A program made the position numbers and the translations under genes. Of a DNA stretch of 64,000 nt, positions 43,656-53,845 are shown piece by piece. Within the stretch, counting starts at the first letter, position 1, and each line of letters begins with the position of its first letter. A model generated the notes under the pieces. It was not told where the DNA came from, made no database searches, and saw only the letters and a list, made by a program, of their open reading frames with translations. Source of the stretch: Janthinobacterium sp. 344 (GTDB taxonomy: Bacteria > Pseudomonadota > Gammaproteobacteria > Burkholderiales > Burkholderiaceae_D). The stretch covers positions 234,408-298,407 of the forward strand of contig NZ_FOKL01000001.1 of NCBI RefSeq assembly GCF_900112025.1, in the 5' to 3' direction.

Positions 43656-44882
43656 GTGGAGTTCAACGCCTCTCGATTGCATCTTCCCCGTTTTCGCTCA
43701 TCCGTCGCGTTTGACCTGTGCATCCCCACGGAATCGGTGCAGGCTGACGCCAGCAATTTCGCCGTGCTGGAACTGTTTACGGAACGCCGCGACATGATGA
43801 GCCTGCCCGTCACGGAGCAGCAGAAACCCATCGGCCTGATCAGCCGCAACATCTTCATGTCGCAAATGTCCAAGCCGTTTTATCACGAGGTGTACGGCAA
43901 GAAGAGCTGCATCGCCTTCATGGACAAAGAACCGCTGATCGTCGACGGCGCCATGAGCATCGAAGACCTCACCTTCCGCGCCGTGGAAGCCGGTGAAAAA
44001 GCCCTGGCCGACGGCTTCATCATCACCGAGGATGGCGCGCTGGCCGGCGTCGGCTTCGGCCTGCAGCTGATGAACGTGGTGGCCACCATGCAGGCGGAAA
44101 AGAACCGCCAGATCATGCACAGCATCGACTACGCCAGCGTGATCCAGCGCGCCCTGCTGCGCACCTCCGATGCGGAACTGCGCGCCACCCTGGCCGACGC
44201 GCACCTGGAGTGGCAGCCGCGCGACGTCGTCGGCGGCGACTTCTACTTTTTCGAGCGCCATGCGGGCGGCTGGTTTGCCGCCATCGCCGACTGCACCGGC
44301 CACGGCGTGCCCGGTGCCTTCATGACCCTGATCGCCTCGTCGGCCCTGAGCCAGGCCCTGCGCGAACGGGGACCGCATGACCCGGCCGCCCTGATCGGCG
44401 CCGTCAGCCGCGCCATCAAGACCTTGCTGGGCCAGGATGGCGCCGATACCAGCCACGCCGGCTCGAACGACGGCATGGACTGCGCCTTCCTGTGCTACGA
44501 CGCGGCCAGCGCCAGCCTGCGTTTCGCGGGGGCGAAACTGGCCCTGCACGTGGTGGCGCCAGGCGCAGACGGCGTGCGCGCCATCGACGGCGCGCGCATG
44601 GGCGTGGGCTATGTCGACACGCCGGCCGGCTACTGCTGGCACAACGAAACGCTGGACGCGCCGGCGGGCAGCCTGCTGTTCCTCACCACCGACGGCTTGC
44701 TCGACCAGATCGGCGGCGCGCGCGACATCGCCTACGGCAAGCGGCGCATGCGCGAGCAGCTGCTGGCGCAGCGCGCAGCGCCGGCCCGCGACGTGGCGGC
44801 GGCGCTGCTGCGCGACAGCGCGGCGTGGCAGGGCAAGCAGCCGCGCCGCGATGACCTGACTTTTTTCTGTTTCCGCCTGTAG
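43656..44882 (+). CDS. siaA: SiaA-like PP2C/SpoIIE phosphatase with N-terminal CBS-type region
   Basis: A 408-aa cytosolic phosphatase. Residues about 30-145 resemble a CBS-type ligand module (FTERRDMMSLPVTEQQKPIGLISRNIF ... FIITEDGALAGVG). From about 155 a SpoIIE/PP2C domain follows, with metal-binding VVGGDFYFF, AAIADCTGHGVPGAFMTLIAS, LLFLTTDGLLDQIGG and RRDDLTFFCF. The gene starts with GTG after AAAGG. Order and products of the next three genes match the SiaABCD pathway of Pseudomonas aeruginosa, where SiaA dephosphorylates SiaC. That SiaA is membrane-bound with a HAMP domain; this one has no membrane helix and a different sensor. Confidence 0.85.
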   Translation: MEFNASRLHLPRFRSSVAFDLCIPTESVQADASNFAVLELFTERRDMMSLPVTEQQKPIGLISRNIFMSQMSKPFYHEVYGKKSCIAFMDKEPLIVDGAMSIEDLTFRAVEAGEKALADGFIITEDGALAGVGFGLQLMNVVATMQAEKNRQIMHSIDYASVIQRALLRTSDAELRATLADAHLEWQPRDVVGGDFYFFERHAGGWFAAIADCTGHGVPGAFMTLIASSALSQALRERGPHDPAALIGAVSRAIKTLLGQDGADTSHAGSNDGMDCAFLCYDAASASLRFAGAKLALHVVAPGADGVRAIDGARMGVGYVDTPAGYCWHNETLDAPAGSLLFLTTDGLLDQIGGARDIAYGKRRMREQLLAQRAAPARDVAAALLRDSAAWQGKQPRRDDLTFFCFRL

Positions 44883-44942
44883 CCACCGGCGGCGGCGATC
44901 CACGACAACCCGCCGGGCAACCGGCCAGCCAGGAGCACGGAC

Positions 44943-45500
44943 GTGCTGTACGAAGAATTCAACGAGTTTTGGGATGTGGCACGCAAGCGCAACATCATCT
45001 TTTTTTACGTGGGCTATTTCTCGCAGCACGTGGTCAGCGCCATCTCGGAAACCATCAAGGCGCGCCTCGACACGGCCGGCGCGGCCGGTCCCACGCGGCG
45101 GCGCATCTTTTCCTCGTTCATCGAGATGTCGCAGAACATCATGCACTATTCGGCCGACAGCCTGACGCCGGACGCGCAGCTGGACCAGCAGATGCGGCGC
45201 GGCTCGTTCTGCATCGGCACGCGCGGCGACAGCTTTTTCCTGCTGTGCGCCAACCCCGTCTCGACGGACAACGTGGCGCAGATCCGCGCCCGCCTGGAAC
45301 CGCTGCACAGCATGACGATGGACGAGATCCGCCTGGCCTACAAGAAGGCCCTGCGCGAGGAAGCGCCCGCCGACAGCAAGGGCGCGGGACTGGGCTTCCT
45401 CACCATGGCGCGCGACGCCAGCGAGCCGCTGGAATTCGAATTCGTCCAGGATCCGCAGGAGCCTGGCCATACCATCTTCTGCATCAAAGCCATCATTTAA
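44943..45500 (+). CDS. siaB: SiaB-family protein kinase
   Basis: A 185-aa protein with a compact GHKL-like ATPase: N-box-like SSFIEMSQNIMHYS (about 58-71) and glycine box DSKGAGLGFLTMAR. It matches SiaB (DUF6272), which phosphorylates SiaC on a threonine. It opposes SiaA, whose gene is 60 bp upstream. GTG start with AGGAG at 7 nt. Confidence 0.88.
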   Translation: MLYEEFNEFWDVARKRNIIFFYVGYFSQHVVSAISETIKARLDTAGAAGPTRRRIFSSFIEMSQNIMHYSADSLTPDAQLDQQMRRGSFCIGTRGDSFFLLCANPVSTDNVAQIRARLEPLHSMTMDEIRLAYKKALREEAPADSKGAGLGFLTMARDASEPLEFEFVQDPQEPGHTIFCIKAII

Positions 45501-45522
45501 AAGAGCCGACTCAGGAAAGCAT

Positions 45523-45921
45523 ATGCCATTACCGCCACCACTGTTCATCGCCGCGACCCCCAGTTCGCCCGAAATCGACTTCCGTTTCGAACAGCACGCG
45601 CTGTCGATCAAGGGCGAATCGTATCCGGAAAACGCGGCCGCCTTCTACGGCCCGCTGATCGCCGCCGTGCGCGCCTACCTGGAAGGCTGCCGCGACGCGG
45701 TCATCACCGTGAATGTCTCGCTGGCCTACTTCAACAGCTCCAGCACGAAGATGCTGTTCACCCTGTTCGACACCCTGAACCAGGCGGCCATCGACGGCAA
45801 CCAGGTGCGCCTGAACTGGTACCACGACGAGGACGACGACACCATCCTGGAATTCGGCCAGGAACTGCAGCAGGACTTCACGGCGCTGGACTTCCAGGAT
45901 CACGCCGTGAGCGGCAGTTAA
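45523..45921 (+). CDS. siaC: SiaC-family regulatory phosphoprotein
   Basis: A 132-aa protein of the SiaC (DUF1987) family: IDFRFEQHALSIKGESYPEN, VNVSLAYFNSSSTKMLFTLF and WYHDEDDDTILEFGQEL. Thr75 in NSSSTK most likely corresponds to the threonine phosphorylated by SiaB (Thr68 in P. aeruginosa). In that system the unphosphorylated form binds and activates the diguanylate cyclase SiaD. Gene order and 22-bp and 3-bp gaps to neighbours support one transcript. Confidence 0.9.
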   Translation: MPLPPPLFIAATPSSPEIDFRFEQHALSIKGESYPENAAAFYGPLIAAVRAYLEGCRDAVITVNVSLAYFNSSSTKMLFTLFDTLNQAAIDGNQVRLNWYHDEDDDTILEFGQELQQDFTALDFQDHAVSGS

Positions 45922-45924
45922 GAC

Positions 45925-46665
45925 ATGCGCGCCGCACTCTCCGAAGCCGAACTGGAACCCGACCTGTTCACCGTCGAAGCGGCGGCGCTGGCCGCCGCGC
46001 GCCGCATGCACGCCGACGCCGGCGCCTCGGGCGAGGAACAGCGCCGCGTGCTTGGCGAACTGATCAATCACTATGAACGGCTGATGCGCGAGACGCGGCG
46101 CCTGATCGGCCGCAGCGACCGCGCCGAGCGCGACATGCATCTGCTGAACCGGCAATTGCAGACGCTGGCCGGCCAGCTCGAATACCGCGCCACGCACGAC
46201 CCGCTGACGGGCGCCCTGAACCGCGGCGCCGTGATCGACCATGCCTCGCGCTGCCTGGAACAGGGCGACATGGCCCTGATCGTGCTCGACATCGACCTGT
46301 TCAAGCAGGTCAACGACGACTTCGGCCACCCGGCCGGCGATGGCGTGATCCAGGCCGTGGTCGACTGCCTGAAGGGCTTGTTGGGACAGGAAACGGCCAT
46401 CGGCCGGGTCGGCGGCGAAGAGTTTTCCGTGGTGTGGCCCACCACCTCGCGCGACGACGCGGCGAAAGTGGCGCAGCGCATCTGCGACACGGTGGGCCGC
46501 CAGCGCCATGCGGCGCCCATCACGCGCCCCATCACCGTCAGCGTGGGCCTGAGCTGGAACCGCGCCGGCACGGCGTTCGAGACGGCCTACAGCCATGCCG
46601 ACCAGGCCCTGTACCAGGCCAAGCGCGAAGGACGCAACTGCGTGCGCCAGTGGCTGGAAAGCTGA
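45925..46665 (+). CDS. siaD: SiaD-like diguanylate cyclase (GGDEF)
   Basis: A 246-aa soluble cyclase. An N-terminal helical stalk (about 1-90, with LINHYERLMRETRRLIGRSD) corresponds to the part that contacts SiaC in P. aeruginosa. The GGDEF domain follows: THDPLTGALNRGAV, LDIDLFKQVNDDFGHPAGD, the catalytic GGEEF at 163-167, and YHADQ-like SHADQALYQAKREGRNCV. The active site is intact, so it should make c-di-GMP. No RxxD inhibitory site is visible five residues before GGEEF, suggesting no product inhibition. It is the output of the siaABC module. Confidence 0.9.
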   Translation: MRAALSEAELEPDLFTVEAAALAAARRMHADAGASGEEQRRVLGELINHYERLMRETRRLIGRSDRAERDMHLLNRQLQTLAGQLEYRATHDPLTGALNRGAVIDHASRCLEQGDMALIVLDIDLFKQVNDDFGHPAGDGVIQAVVDCLKGLLGQETAIGRVGGEEFSVVWPTTSRDDAAKVAQRICDTVGRQRHAAPITRPITVSVGLSWNRAGTAFETAYSHADQALYQAKREGRNCVRQWLES

Positions 46666-46675
46666 AGCGGCGGCG

Positions 46676-47401
46676 CTAGCGCAGCTGGTCGCGCGCCATG
46701 CTGCCGTCGCGGCGCATGGCCGCCGCCGCGCGCTGCATGGCCGCCGCCTGCGCCTCGGGCACCTTGAGGTTGCAGGCCAGGTAGGTCTGCACGCGGTTGA
46801 AGGTCAGCAGCGGCACCACCTTGTTTTCCCACGCCTTGCCGGCAAACGGCTTGCTGCCCACGGCCATGCCGACGGCCCACAGGTCGATACGCCCCAGCAG
46901 CAGCTTTTGCGGATTGAGCCACTCCTGCGTCACGGGCGCCACGTTCATGCCGTGCTGGCGCAGATAGTCGTCGCGCGCATCGCCCAGCACCGTGCCGATG
47001 ACCAGGCCGCGCGCATCGGCCAGCGTGTGCAGGGCCAGGCGCCGCTCGGCCAGGCCGTACAGCACCCATTCGGCTTCATTGAGGGGACCGATCCAGCGGA
47101 ATTGAGCTTCGCGCTCCTGCGTGCGCGAAGTGGAAAAAAGACAGGTGTCCGCCTCGCGCAGCGCCTGCGCGTATGCACGCTTCCACGGCAGCAGCTCGAT
47201 GCTGTAGCTGATGCCGGCACGCGCCATGATCTCGCGCACCTTGCGCGTTTCGCGTCCGACGACGGTCTCTCCCTCCATCATGCTCGACGGCGGCAAGTGC
47301 TCGCCGACGATGCGCAGACCCGCCCCCGCTGCCGCTGCGGGCTCCAGCAATGCCGCTGCCAGCAGCCATGCCATCCCTCGTTGTTTCATGCTTGCTTTCA
47401 T
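46676..47401 (-). CDS. Periplasmic solute-binding protein, SBP_bac_3 type
   Basis: A 241-aa protein with a signal peptide (GMAWLLAAALLEPAAAAGAG) and the polar amino acid-type binding fold: LRIVGEHLPPSSMMEGETVVGRETRKVREIM, IELLPWKRAYAQALREADTCLFSTSRT and DLWAVGMAVGSKPF. Proteins with this ELLPWKRAY motif form an orphan group often encoded without ABC partners, which is also the case here. The ligand is unknown. The start could be MKQRGM, four codons later. It is convergent with siaD, 10 bp apart. Confidence 0.8.
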   Translation of the reverse strand: MKASMKQRGMAWLLAAALLEPAAAAGAGLRIVGEHLPPSSMMEGETVVGRETRKVREIMARAGISYSIELLPWKRAYAQALREADTCLFSTSRTQEREAQFRWIGPLNEAEWVLYGLAERRLALHTLADARGLVIGTVLGDARDDYLRQHGMNVAPVTQEWLNPQKLLLGRIDLWAVGMAVGSKPFAGKAWENKVVPLLTFNRVQTYLACNLKVPEAQAAAMQRAAAAMRRDGSMARDQLR

Positions 47402-47553
47402 CTGCCACAGGGTACCGGCTCCGATGTTACCACCGGCCTTGGCTTGCCATCGCCAAATCTTACCAATTAAACCATTGTTTTTCGGCAACGTGGCAAGGGG
47501 CCAACGCCGGCAGGCGCGCCATGCGGCAGGCAGGGAATCGGGAGGGGAATAAC

Positions 47554-47649
47554 TGGCGGAAAACAGTAGGAGTCGAACCTACGGGAGAACGTCTGACGCC
47601 CTCCACCGGGTTTGAAGCCCGGCCACATCACCGGATGAGTGTGCTTTCC
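47554..47649 (-). tRNA. selC: tRNA-Sec (anticodon TCA), selC
   Basis: On the minus strand a 96-nt tRNA begins GGAAAGCA, which pairs over 8 bp with the 3' end TGTTTTCC (one G-T pair), the long acceptor stem unique to tRNA-Sec. The anticodon arm is CCGGG-CTTCAAA-CCCGG, giving the UGA-reading anticodon TCA. A long variable arm and a TTCGA T-loop follow, and GCCA is encoded at the 3' end. It lies 12 bp after the selB stop, in the same direction. Confidence 0.97.
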
Positions 47650-47661
47650 GCGGTGCCTGAG

Positions 47662-49617
47662 CTAACTATCGGGCAAGGCTGCCGTGTAGGACCACAGCGC
47701 TTGCGGGCGCAATAAATGCCCATTGCCAACACGGCGAGTATAACCGACGCGGTCGAAAAATTCCAAGACCTGGATCGCCCGCTTGCGGCCCAGGCCGCTG
47801 GCATCGCGGAAGGTGGCCGCGCCGACGGCGCCTCCGCCCGCCGGCAAGCCCGCTTCCTCTTCCGCCTTGCGCGCCAGTTCGCGCACCAGCTGCGCCAGGT
47901 CGGCCAGCGCGGCAGGATGGTAGAACAGGTCGTGCACCACCTGACTGATCTGGCCCGCCTTGGCCAGTTTTCGCAACAGCCTGCGGGTGTCATCCTCGGC
48001 CAGGCCGAAGTCGCGCGCCAGGTCGCGCGTCCACAGCGGATCGAAACGGCCTTCCTGCAGGGCCGCCAGCAGCGGTTCGGCCAGCGCCTGCTCCTGCGGC
48101 GTGAGCTCCACGCTGTGCGTCGGCAGGTGCAGGCTGGCGCCGCGCGCCTGCACGGCCCCCTGCGCCAGCAGATCGTCGACCAGGCGGCTCCACAAGGCGT
48201 CTTCCATCTCGGCGTCGACGATGCGCTTCAGGCGCCACAGTTCCGGCCCCGCTTCATCGGGGCTGCGCGCATGGAAGGCCTCCAGTGCGGCCAGCACGCG
48301 CTGCGCCAACGCGTCCAGCGCCGCCGGCGCCAGCAGCAAGGCGTCTTCGCCGCGCAGGGCGATGCGCCGCGTGCCGGGCGGCAGCGCGATGGCATGCGCC
48401 GGCAGCAGCGACAGGCGCACCAGCAGGGATTCGCGCAAGCCCAGCGGACTTTGCCCCAGCAGGGCCGCCGTGTCGCCGTGCGCGACAAACGCGGCCAGCG
48501 CATCGAGCCAGGCCAGGCGCGCGGGACTGCGCCGCTTGCGCGCGGGCCCGAACGGGTCGAGCACCATGCCGCCGCCCACCGTCTGCGTCGCTTGCGCATT
48601 GCGCACGACAAAACGGTCGCCCGGCACGCCATGCATGGGCGCATCGAACACCAGCTGCACCCTGCCCGTCTGTCCCGGCGAGAGCGTCTCGCCATCGAGC
48701 ATGACGGCGCGCGCCAGCTGGTGCGCCGCGCCCAGGTGCACGTGCAGCGGCGACCAGGCTTTCAGTTGCACGCCCGCGTCGGGAAGCAGGGTCAGTTCCA
48801 CGTCGAGGCGTTCGGAACACTGCGCCAGCGCCGGGGCGACGATCCAGTTGCCCCGTTCGATGCGTTCGCGGGCGATGCCGGCCAGGTTCAGCGCCAGGCG
48901 CTGCCCCGCCATGCCCGTGTCGGCCGCGCGGTTTTGCGCATGGATGCTGCGCACGCGCGCCTGCGCGTCGCCGGGCACCAGCTGCAGGCTGTCGCCCACG
49001 CGCGCCCTGCCCGCCAGCGCCGTGCCAGTGATGACCGTGCCCTGGCCCGACAAGGTAAACACGCGGTCCACGCCGAGGCGGAACAGGCGCCGCTCGTCGC
49101 GCTGCGGCAGGCTGCGCGCCACTTGCGTCAGGTGCGCCAGCAGGGCCGCCACGCCGGGATCGTTGTCCACGCTGGCGGCGGTGGGGAAGATGGGGCTGCC
49201 AGCGAGCGGCATGCCGGCCAGCAGCGCCTCGATGTCCGCCTCCACCTGCGCCACGCGGGCGCTGTCGGCGCGGTCGATCTTGGTCAGCGCCACGGCGCCG
49301 CGCGTCACGCCCAGCAGCTGCAGGATCGCCAGGTGCTCGTGCGTCTGCGGCATGATGCCATCGTCGGCCGCCACCACCAGCAGGGCGAAGTCGATGCCCG
49401 TCACGCCGGAGGCCATGGTGCGGATGAATTTTTCGTGGCCCGGCACGTCGATCACGCCCAGCACCGTGCCGTCGGCCAGCGGCAGATAGGCGTAGCCCAG
49501 TTCAATCGAAATGCCGCGCGCCTGCTCTTCCTTCAGGCGGTCCGTATGCACGCCCGTCAGCGCGCGCGTGAGCGTCGTCTTGCCATGGTCGATATGGCCT
49601 GCGGTGCCGATGATCAT
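47662..49617 (-). CDS. selB: Selenocysteine-specific elongation factor SelB
   Basis: A 651-aa GTPase. The start [20 protein letters not shown] holds the P-loop; then [15 protein letters not shown] (switch II) and [10 protein letters not shown] (G4), EF-Tu-like domains II and III, and four C-terminal winged-helix modules ending in [20 protein letters not shown], which bind the SECIS hairpin. It delivers Sec-tRNA to UGA in the fdnG mRNA of the same cluster. Its ATG overlaps the selA stop (ATGA). Confidence 0.96.
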   Translation of the reverse strand: MIIGTAGHIDHGKTTLTRALTGVHTDRLKEEQARGISIELGYAYLPLADGTVLGVIDVPGHEKFIRTMASGVTGIDFALLVVAADDGIMPQTHEHLAILQLLGVTRGAVALTKIDRADSARVAQVEADIEALLAGMPLAGSPIFPTAASVDNDPGVAALLAHLTQVARSLPQRDERRLFRLGVDRVFTLSGQGTVITGTALAGRARVGDSLQLVPGDAQARVRSIHAQNRAADTGMAGQRLALNLAGIARERIERGNWIVAPALAQCSERLDVELTLLPDAGVQLKAWSPLHVHLGAAHQLARAVMLDGETLSPGQTGRVQLVFDAPMHGVPGDRFVVRNAQATQTVGGGMVLDPFGPARKRRSPARLAWLDALAAFVAHGDTAALLGQSPLGLRESLLVRLSLLPAHAIALPPGTRRIALRGEDALLLAPAALDALAQRVLAALEAFHARSPDEAGPELWRLKRIVDAEMEDALWSRLVDDLLAQGAVQARGASLHLPTHSVELTPQEQALAEPLLAALQEGRFDPLWTRDLARDFGLAEDDTRRLLRKLAKAGQISQVVHDLFYHPAALADLAQLVRELARKAEEEAGLPAGGGAVGAATFRDASGLGRKRAIQVLEFFDRVGYTRRVGNGHLLRPQALWSYTAALPDS

Positions 49618-51035
49618 GCGGACAACTCGTCGATCTGCGCGATGAAGGCCGCTTCGTGGGGCCCTTCCAGGCAGCGCAGGTCCAGCCATAAGGTGTCCTG
49701 GCCGATGCGCCCGATCACGGGCCGCGGCAAGGCGCGCAGGCGCTGTTCCAGCACGCCCAGCGGATTGCTCAGGCGCGAACCGGGGGCGCTGCGGATGGCC
49801 AGGCCAAAGCTGGGCAGCTGGTCGACGGGCAAGGCGCCGCTGCCGATCTGGCTTTGCATCGCTTCGGCCGTGACGGCGTAGGCCGTGCCCAGCGCCCGCT
49901 GCCACTGCGGCAGCAGTTTTTCGGCCTGCGCGCGCATGGCGGCCGCAGGACGCGTCAGCAGGCGCAAGGTGGTCAAACGCTCGGCCAGCAAGTCCGGCGC
50001 GCGGTACAGCTGCAGCACCGGCTCCAGGGCCGCCAGGGTCAGCTTGCCCACGCGCAGCGCGCGCTTCAGGGGATTGCGCTTGATTTTCGCGATCAGGTCG
50101 GCGCGCCCGACGATGACGCCGCATTGGGGCCCGCCCAGCAGCTTGTCGCCGCTGAAGGTCACCAGGTCGGCGCCCGCTTCGATGGTTTCGCGCACCGTCG
50201 TTTCATGCGGCAAGCCATACTGGGCCAGGTCGACCAGGGTGCCGCTGCCCAGGTCCACGGCCGTGGGCAGGCCATGCTGCGCCGCCAGCGGCACCAGCGC
50301 ATCGAGTTCCACGCTCTTGGTAAAACCCGTGATGGCGTAATTGCTGCAATGGACCTTCATCAGCAGGCTGGTATGCTCGTTGATGCCGTGCGCGTAATCG
50401 GCCAGGTGCGTGCGGTTGGTGCTGCCCACTTCGCGCAGCACGGCGCCGGCGCGCGTCATGACGTCGGGGATGCGGAAGGCGCCGCCGATTTCCACCAGCT
50501 CGCCGCGCGAGACGATCACCTCTTTGCCCTGCGCCAGCGTATTCAACATCAGCAGCACGGCGGCCGCGTTGTTATTGACGATGGTGGCCGCCTCGGCGCC
50601 CGTCAGCTCGCGCAGCAATTCCTCGACCAGGTCGTCGCGGTCGCCGCGCTTGCCCGTCTCCAGGTCGAATTCCAGGTTCATCGGCCATTGCAGGGCTTCC
50701 ACCACGGCTTGCACGGCGGCGTCGGGCAGCAGGGCCCGGCCCAGGTTCGTGTGCAGCACCGTGCCCGTCAGGTTGAAGACGGCGCGCAAGTGCGAACGCG
50801 ACTGCGCTTGCAGCCGCTCGTCCACTTGCGCGACGATGGCGGCGATCGATGCGCCCTCGTCGCCGGAGTCGCCACCACCCGCGCCCGCCAGCATGGCCGC
50901 GCGCAGCTCGGCCAGCAGCGCCCTGGCGCAGGCCAGGGTCTGAACCCGCCCATGCTCGGCGATGAGTGCCTGGCAGGCCGCATCGGCGAGGATGCGGTCC
51001 ACCGACGGCAGGCGCACGGTCTGCCCCGTCGTCAT
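49614..51035 (-). CDS. selA: L-seryl-tRNA(Sec) selenium transferase SelA
   Basis: A 473-aa PLP enzyme of standard length. Motifs: [52 protein letters not shown], and the PLP-binding lysine in [19 protein letters not shown]. It converts Ser-tRNA(Sec) to Sec-tRNA(Sec) with selenophosphate. selD, which makes selenophosphate, is not in the window. The ATG overlaps the fdhE stop by 4 bp; the frame is open upstream, but this is the usual SelA start. Confidence 0.96.
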   Translation of the reverse strand: MTTGQTVRLPSVDRILADAACQALIAEHGRVQTLACARALLAELRAAMLAGAGGGDSGDEGASIAAIVAQVDERLQAQSRSHLRAVFNLTGTVLHTNLGRALLPDAAVQAVVEALQWPMNLEFDLETGKRGDRDDLVEELLRELTGAEAATIVNNNAAAVLLMLNTLAQGKEVIVSRGELVEIGGAFRIPDVMTRAGAVLREVGSTNRTHLADYAHGINEHTSLLMKVHCSNYAITGFTKSVELDALVPLAAQHGLPTAVDLGSGTLVDLAQYGLPHETTVRETIEAGADLVTFSGDKLLGGPQCGVIVGRADLIAKIKRNPLKRALRVGKLTLAALEPVLQLYRAPDLLAERLTTLRLLTRPAAAMRAQAEKLLPQWQRALGTAYAVTAEAMQSQIGSGALPVDQLPSFGLAIRSAPGSRLSNPLGVLEQRLRALPRPVIGRIGQDTLWLDLRCLEGPHEAAFIAQIDELSA

Positions 51036-52120
51036 GCCTGCGGGTCCCCGCTGCTTTCGCTCTTCCCCAGCCACAGCAGCGGATTGCCGCTGGCGCGCTG
51101 GTAGCCCGCCTCGCCCACCAGCAGGTCGAGCATCAGGCTGGCCAGGTCGTCGGCCAGCGGTTCCACGTGGTAGTCGTGCTCCTGGTTGAAGACCTTGCGG
51201 TAGGTATGGCAATCATCGCAGGTTTCCGCGCGCGCCACCTTCTTCGGATCGTTCGCCTTGTTCGGCAATTTGTCGTCCTTCGCCGTCACGGGGTCGAACG
51301 GCGCGGCGTCGGCCGCGTCGAGGCCCTGGTAGGCGATCTTGCCATTCTGCTCGCAGGTCGAGCACTTCACGCGCACCATATGCCATTCGCTTTCGCAGAT
51401 GCCGCAGTGCAGGTAGCGGTAGCCTTGCGACTGGCCGCCGATGCGGATCACGCTGGCGACGGGATGCGAGCCGCAGACGGGGCACAGGGTGCCCGTTTCC
51501 AGGTCCGGCACGCGCGTGGCGCGCAGCTGGCTGGCCGACGTCGACCACAGCACTTGCAGGGCCGCGGCGACGAATGGCGCATGCATGGGGTTGAGGTGGT
51601 CGCCGTTCTCGTCGAGCACGGCGTCGGCGCAGGCGTCGAGCGCTGCTTCATCGAGCGCGCGCAGCTGCGCCAGCACCTGCGTCAGGCCGCCCGAGAGGGC
51701 CGGCTGGCTGGCTGCCGTGGCGGCCAGTTCGTCGAGCAGGCGGTTGAAAATGTCGCGCCAGATCGGCGGACGGGCGCCGTTGACGGGCAGCACCGGCATG
51801 CGGTGGGCCATGGCGCGGCGCAGCACCTCGGCGTCGGCCACGGGCACGGCGCCGGGCGCCAGCTTGGCGACGACGGCGGCCTGCGCATCGGCCAGCGCGG
51901 CCATCAGCACCAGGTAGCCCTGCATGCCCGCATCGACGGGAATGCCCTTGATCTTGCCCTGCGCCAGTTCGCGCAAGCGCAAGGCGCGCGCCGTAAACAG
52001 GCTGCCGGGCTGCGGCAGCAGCAGGCGCGGAATCGCGTTATGGTCCAGGCCTTCGATTTCGCCTGGCTGGAGTATGCGTTGTACCAATGGAGTTTTCCCA
52101 TCAAAAAAGGCCGAGTACAT
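51032..52120 (-). CDS. fdhE: Formate dehydrogenase accessory protein FdhE
   Basis: A 362-aa protein with the rubredoxin-like iron sites of Fdh[32 protein letters not shown] and CDDCHTYRK, eight cysteines in four CxxC pairs. FdhE binds the catalytic subunit in the cytoplasm and is needed for activity before export. It is about 50 residues longer than the E. coli protein, mostly N-terminal. It starts the fdhE-selA-selB unit, where all starts overlap the preceding stop. Confidence 0.95.
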   Translation of the reverse strand: MYSAFFDGKTPLVQRILQPGEIEGLDHNAIPRLLLPQPGSLFTARALRLRELAQGKIKGIPVDAGMQGYLVLMAALADAQAAVVAKLAPGAVPVADAEVLRRAMAHRMPVLPVNGARPPIWRDIFNRLLDELAATAASQPALSGGLTQVLAQLRALDEAALDACADAVLDENGDHLNPMHAPFVAAALQVLWSTSASQLRATRVPDLETGTLCPVCGSHPVASVIRIGGQSQGYRYLHCGICESEWHMVRVKCSTCEQNGKIAYQGLDAADAAPFDPVTAKDDKLPNKANDPKKVARAETCDDCHTYRKVFNQEHDYHVEPLADDLASLMLDLLVGEAGYQRASGNPLLWLGKSESSGDPQA

Positions 52121-52182
52121 TCGGCGAGCCCATCCGACGGATGCGGCTGTGTTTCGAAACTATTTTAATCGATAAAGAGAAA

Positions 52183-52206
52183 GGGCCGATCCTGTGGGAC
52201 CGGCCC
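52183..52206 (-). terminator. Terminator between fdnI and fdhE
   Basis: On the minus strand the stem GGGCCGGTCC/GGATCGGCCC pairs over 10 bp with one G-U, with a 4-nt loop, and is followed by TTTCTCTTTATC. It would end most transcription after the structural fdh genes, so fdhE-selAB may rely on read-through or its own promoter. Confidence 0.8.
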
Positions 52207-52238
52207 CGGCTCTTGCAGCGGGTGTGACTTACAACAGC

Positions 52239-52922
52239 TTAATCCTTGCTGTTGCGCATCTCCGCCTCAAACCACCGCGGATGGTGCTTGCGCGCCCAGC
52301 CGTAGGTGACGGTGCCGCGCACCATGGCGCCGATCGAGCCCTTGACCCACAGGGCCGCGTAGATGTGCACGATGATGGCGCAGATGATGCCGAACGCGCA
52401 CACCGCATGCAGCAGGGCGGCCGCGCGGATCACGGGGATCGGGAAGTAGAACGCGAAGTACGCGCGCCAGATCACGATACCCGACAGCAACAATCCCAGC
52501 ATGCACGCCAGCAGCACGAAGAACAGGATCTTCTGGCCGGCATTGTACTTGCCGATCTTCGGCAGCTTTTCCTCGCGGTTGTTAAGCACGTCGTCCATCT
52601 GCTTCAGCCACTGCTTGTCGCCGTCCTCGAACTTGTTGTGGTGCCAGAAGCGCAGCACCAGGATGGCGAACGAGACGAACATCACCAGGCCGGCGAACGG
52701 ATGCAGGATGCGCGTCCATTGCCCGCCGCCGAACAGGTTCGCCAGCCACGCCATCGACGGATGGAACATGGCCAGGCCGGACAGGGCCAGCATGACGAAA
52801 GTGATGGCCGTGACCCAGTGATTCGTGCGCTCGTTGGGATTGTAGCGCTGGATCAGCGGGTTGCCATCCTTGTCGTACAGCTTGCCATCGTGCAGATCAC
52901 TGTGCTGTTCATGATGATTCAT
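52239..52922 (-). CDS. fdnI: Formate dehydrogenase gamma subunit (cytochrome b556)
   Basis: A 227-aa membrane protein with four helices and the di-heme cytochrome b pattern: [61 protein letters not shown] and [27 protein letters not shown], which hold the heme-ligand histidines. It passes electrons from the Fe-S subunit to quinone. Its start overlaps the end of the beta-subunit gene by 14 bp. Confidence 0.95.
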   Translation of the reverse strand: MNHHEQHSDLHDGKLYDKDGNPLIQRYNPNERTNHWVTAITFVMLALSGLAMFHPSMAWLANLFGGGQWTRILHPFAGLVMFVSFAILVLRFWHHNKFEDGDKQWLKQMDDVLNNREEKLPKIGKYNAGQKILFFVLLACMLGLLLSGIVIWRAYFAFYFPIPVIRAAALLHAVCAFGIICAIIVHIYAALWVKGSIGAMVRGTVTYGWARKHHPRWFEAEMRNSKD

Positions 52923-53832
52923 GCTGCCCCTCCTTGATGCGCTTGGCCTCGTCCAGGGCTTCGCGCTCTTCATCCTTGCTCACTTCGTTCGGACCGACCC
53001 GCGTGTAGTGGAACAGGCCCGCCAGCGCCGTGGCCGCCATGCCGGCGACGGCCAGCGGCTTGGCCCAGCCCTTCCAGAAGCCCACCATCAAGCTGATGCT
53101 CGGCTTGTCCGGCAGGTTGGAATACAGGCGCGGCTTGTCGGCATGGTGCAGCACGTACATCACGTGCGTGCCGCCCACGCCCAGCGGATCGTACAGGCCG
53201 GCGTTCTCGAAACCGCGCGACTTCAGGTCGACGATGCGTTCTTCCGCATGCACCTTCATGTCTTCCTTGGTGCCGAAGACGATGGCGCCCGTCGGGCAGG
53301 TCTTTACGCAGGCCGGTTCCTGGCCCACGGCCACGCGGTCCGAGCAGAGCGTGCACTTGTAGGCGCGGTCGTCCTTTTTCGAGATGCGGGGCACGTCGAA
53401 AGGACAGCCGGCCACGCAGTAGCCGCAGCCGATGCAGTTTTCCTGGTGGAAATCCACGATGCCGTTGGTGTACTGCACGATGGCGCCCGGCGCCGGGCAG
53501 GCTTTCAGGCAGCCCGGGTCCTCGCAGTGCATGCAGCCATCCTTGCGGATCAGCCACTCGAGGTTGCCGTCGTTGCTTTCGTGTTCGGCAAAGCGCATCA
53601 CCGTCCACGATTGCGGCGTCAGGTCCGTCGGATTGTCGTAGGTGCCATGGTTTTCGCCGACCTCGTCACGCAGGTCGTTCCATTCCATGCACGCCGTCTG
53701 GCAAGCCTTGCAGCCGATGCATTTCGACACATCGATCAGCTTGGCCACCGTGCCCGTCACGGGGGAACGCGCTTGCGGCGGCGTCACCGTGGTGGCGGAC
53801 AGGCGCCGGATATCTAAGGATTGCAGTGCCAT
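52909..53832 (-). CDS. fdnH: Formate dehydrogenase beta subunit (four [4Fe-4S] clusters)
   Basis: A 307-aa ferredoxin-like subunit with four cluster-binding motifs: [41 protein letters not shown] and CTLCSDR...CVKTCP. A C-terminal helix ([17 protein letters not shown]) anchors it in the membrane on the periplasmic side. It carries electrons from the molybdenum/tungsten subunit to cytochrome b. It is 13 bp after the catalytic gene. Confidence 0.96.
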   Translation of the reverse strand: MALQSLDIRRLSATTVTPPQARSPVTGTVAKLIDVSKCIGCKACQTACMEWNDLRDEVGENHGTYDNPTDLTPQSWTVMRFAEHESNDGNLEWLIRKDGCMHCEDPGCLKACPAPGAIVQYTNGIVDFHQENCIGCGYCVAGCPFDVPRISKKDDRAYKCTLCSDRVAVGQEPACVKTCPTGAIVFGTKEDMKVHAEERIVDLKSRGFENAGLYDPLGVGGTHVMYVLHHADKPRLYSNLPDKPSISLMVGFWKGWAKPLAVAGMAATALAGLFHYTRVGPNEVSKDEEREALDEAKRIKEGQHESS

Positions 53833-53845
53833 TATCGATCTCCCA

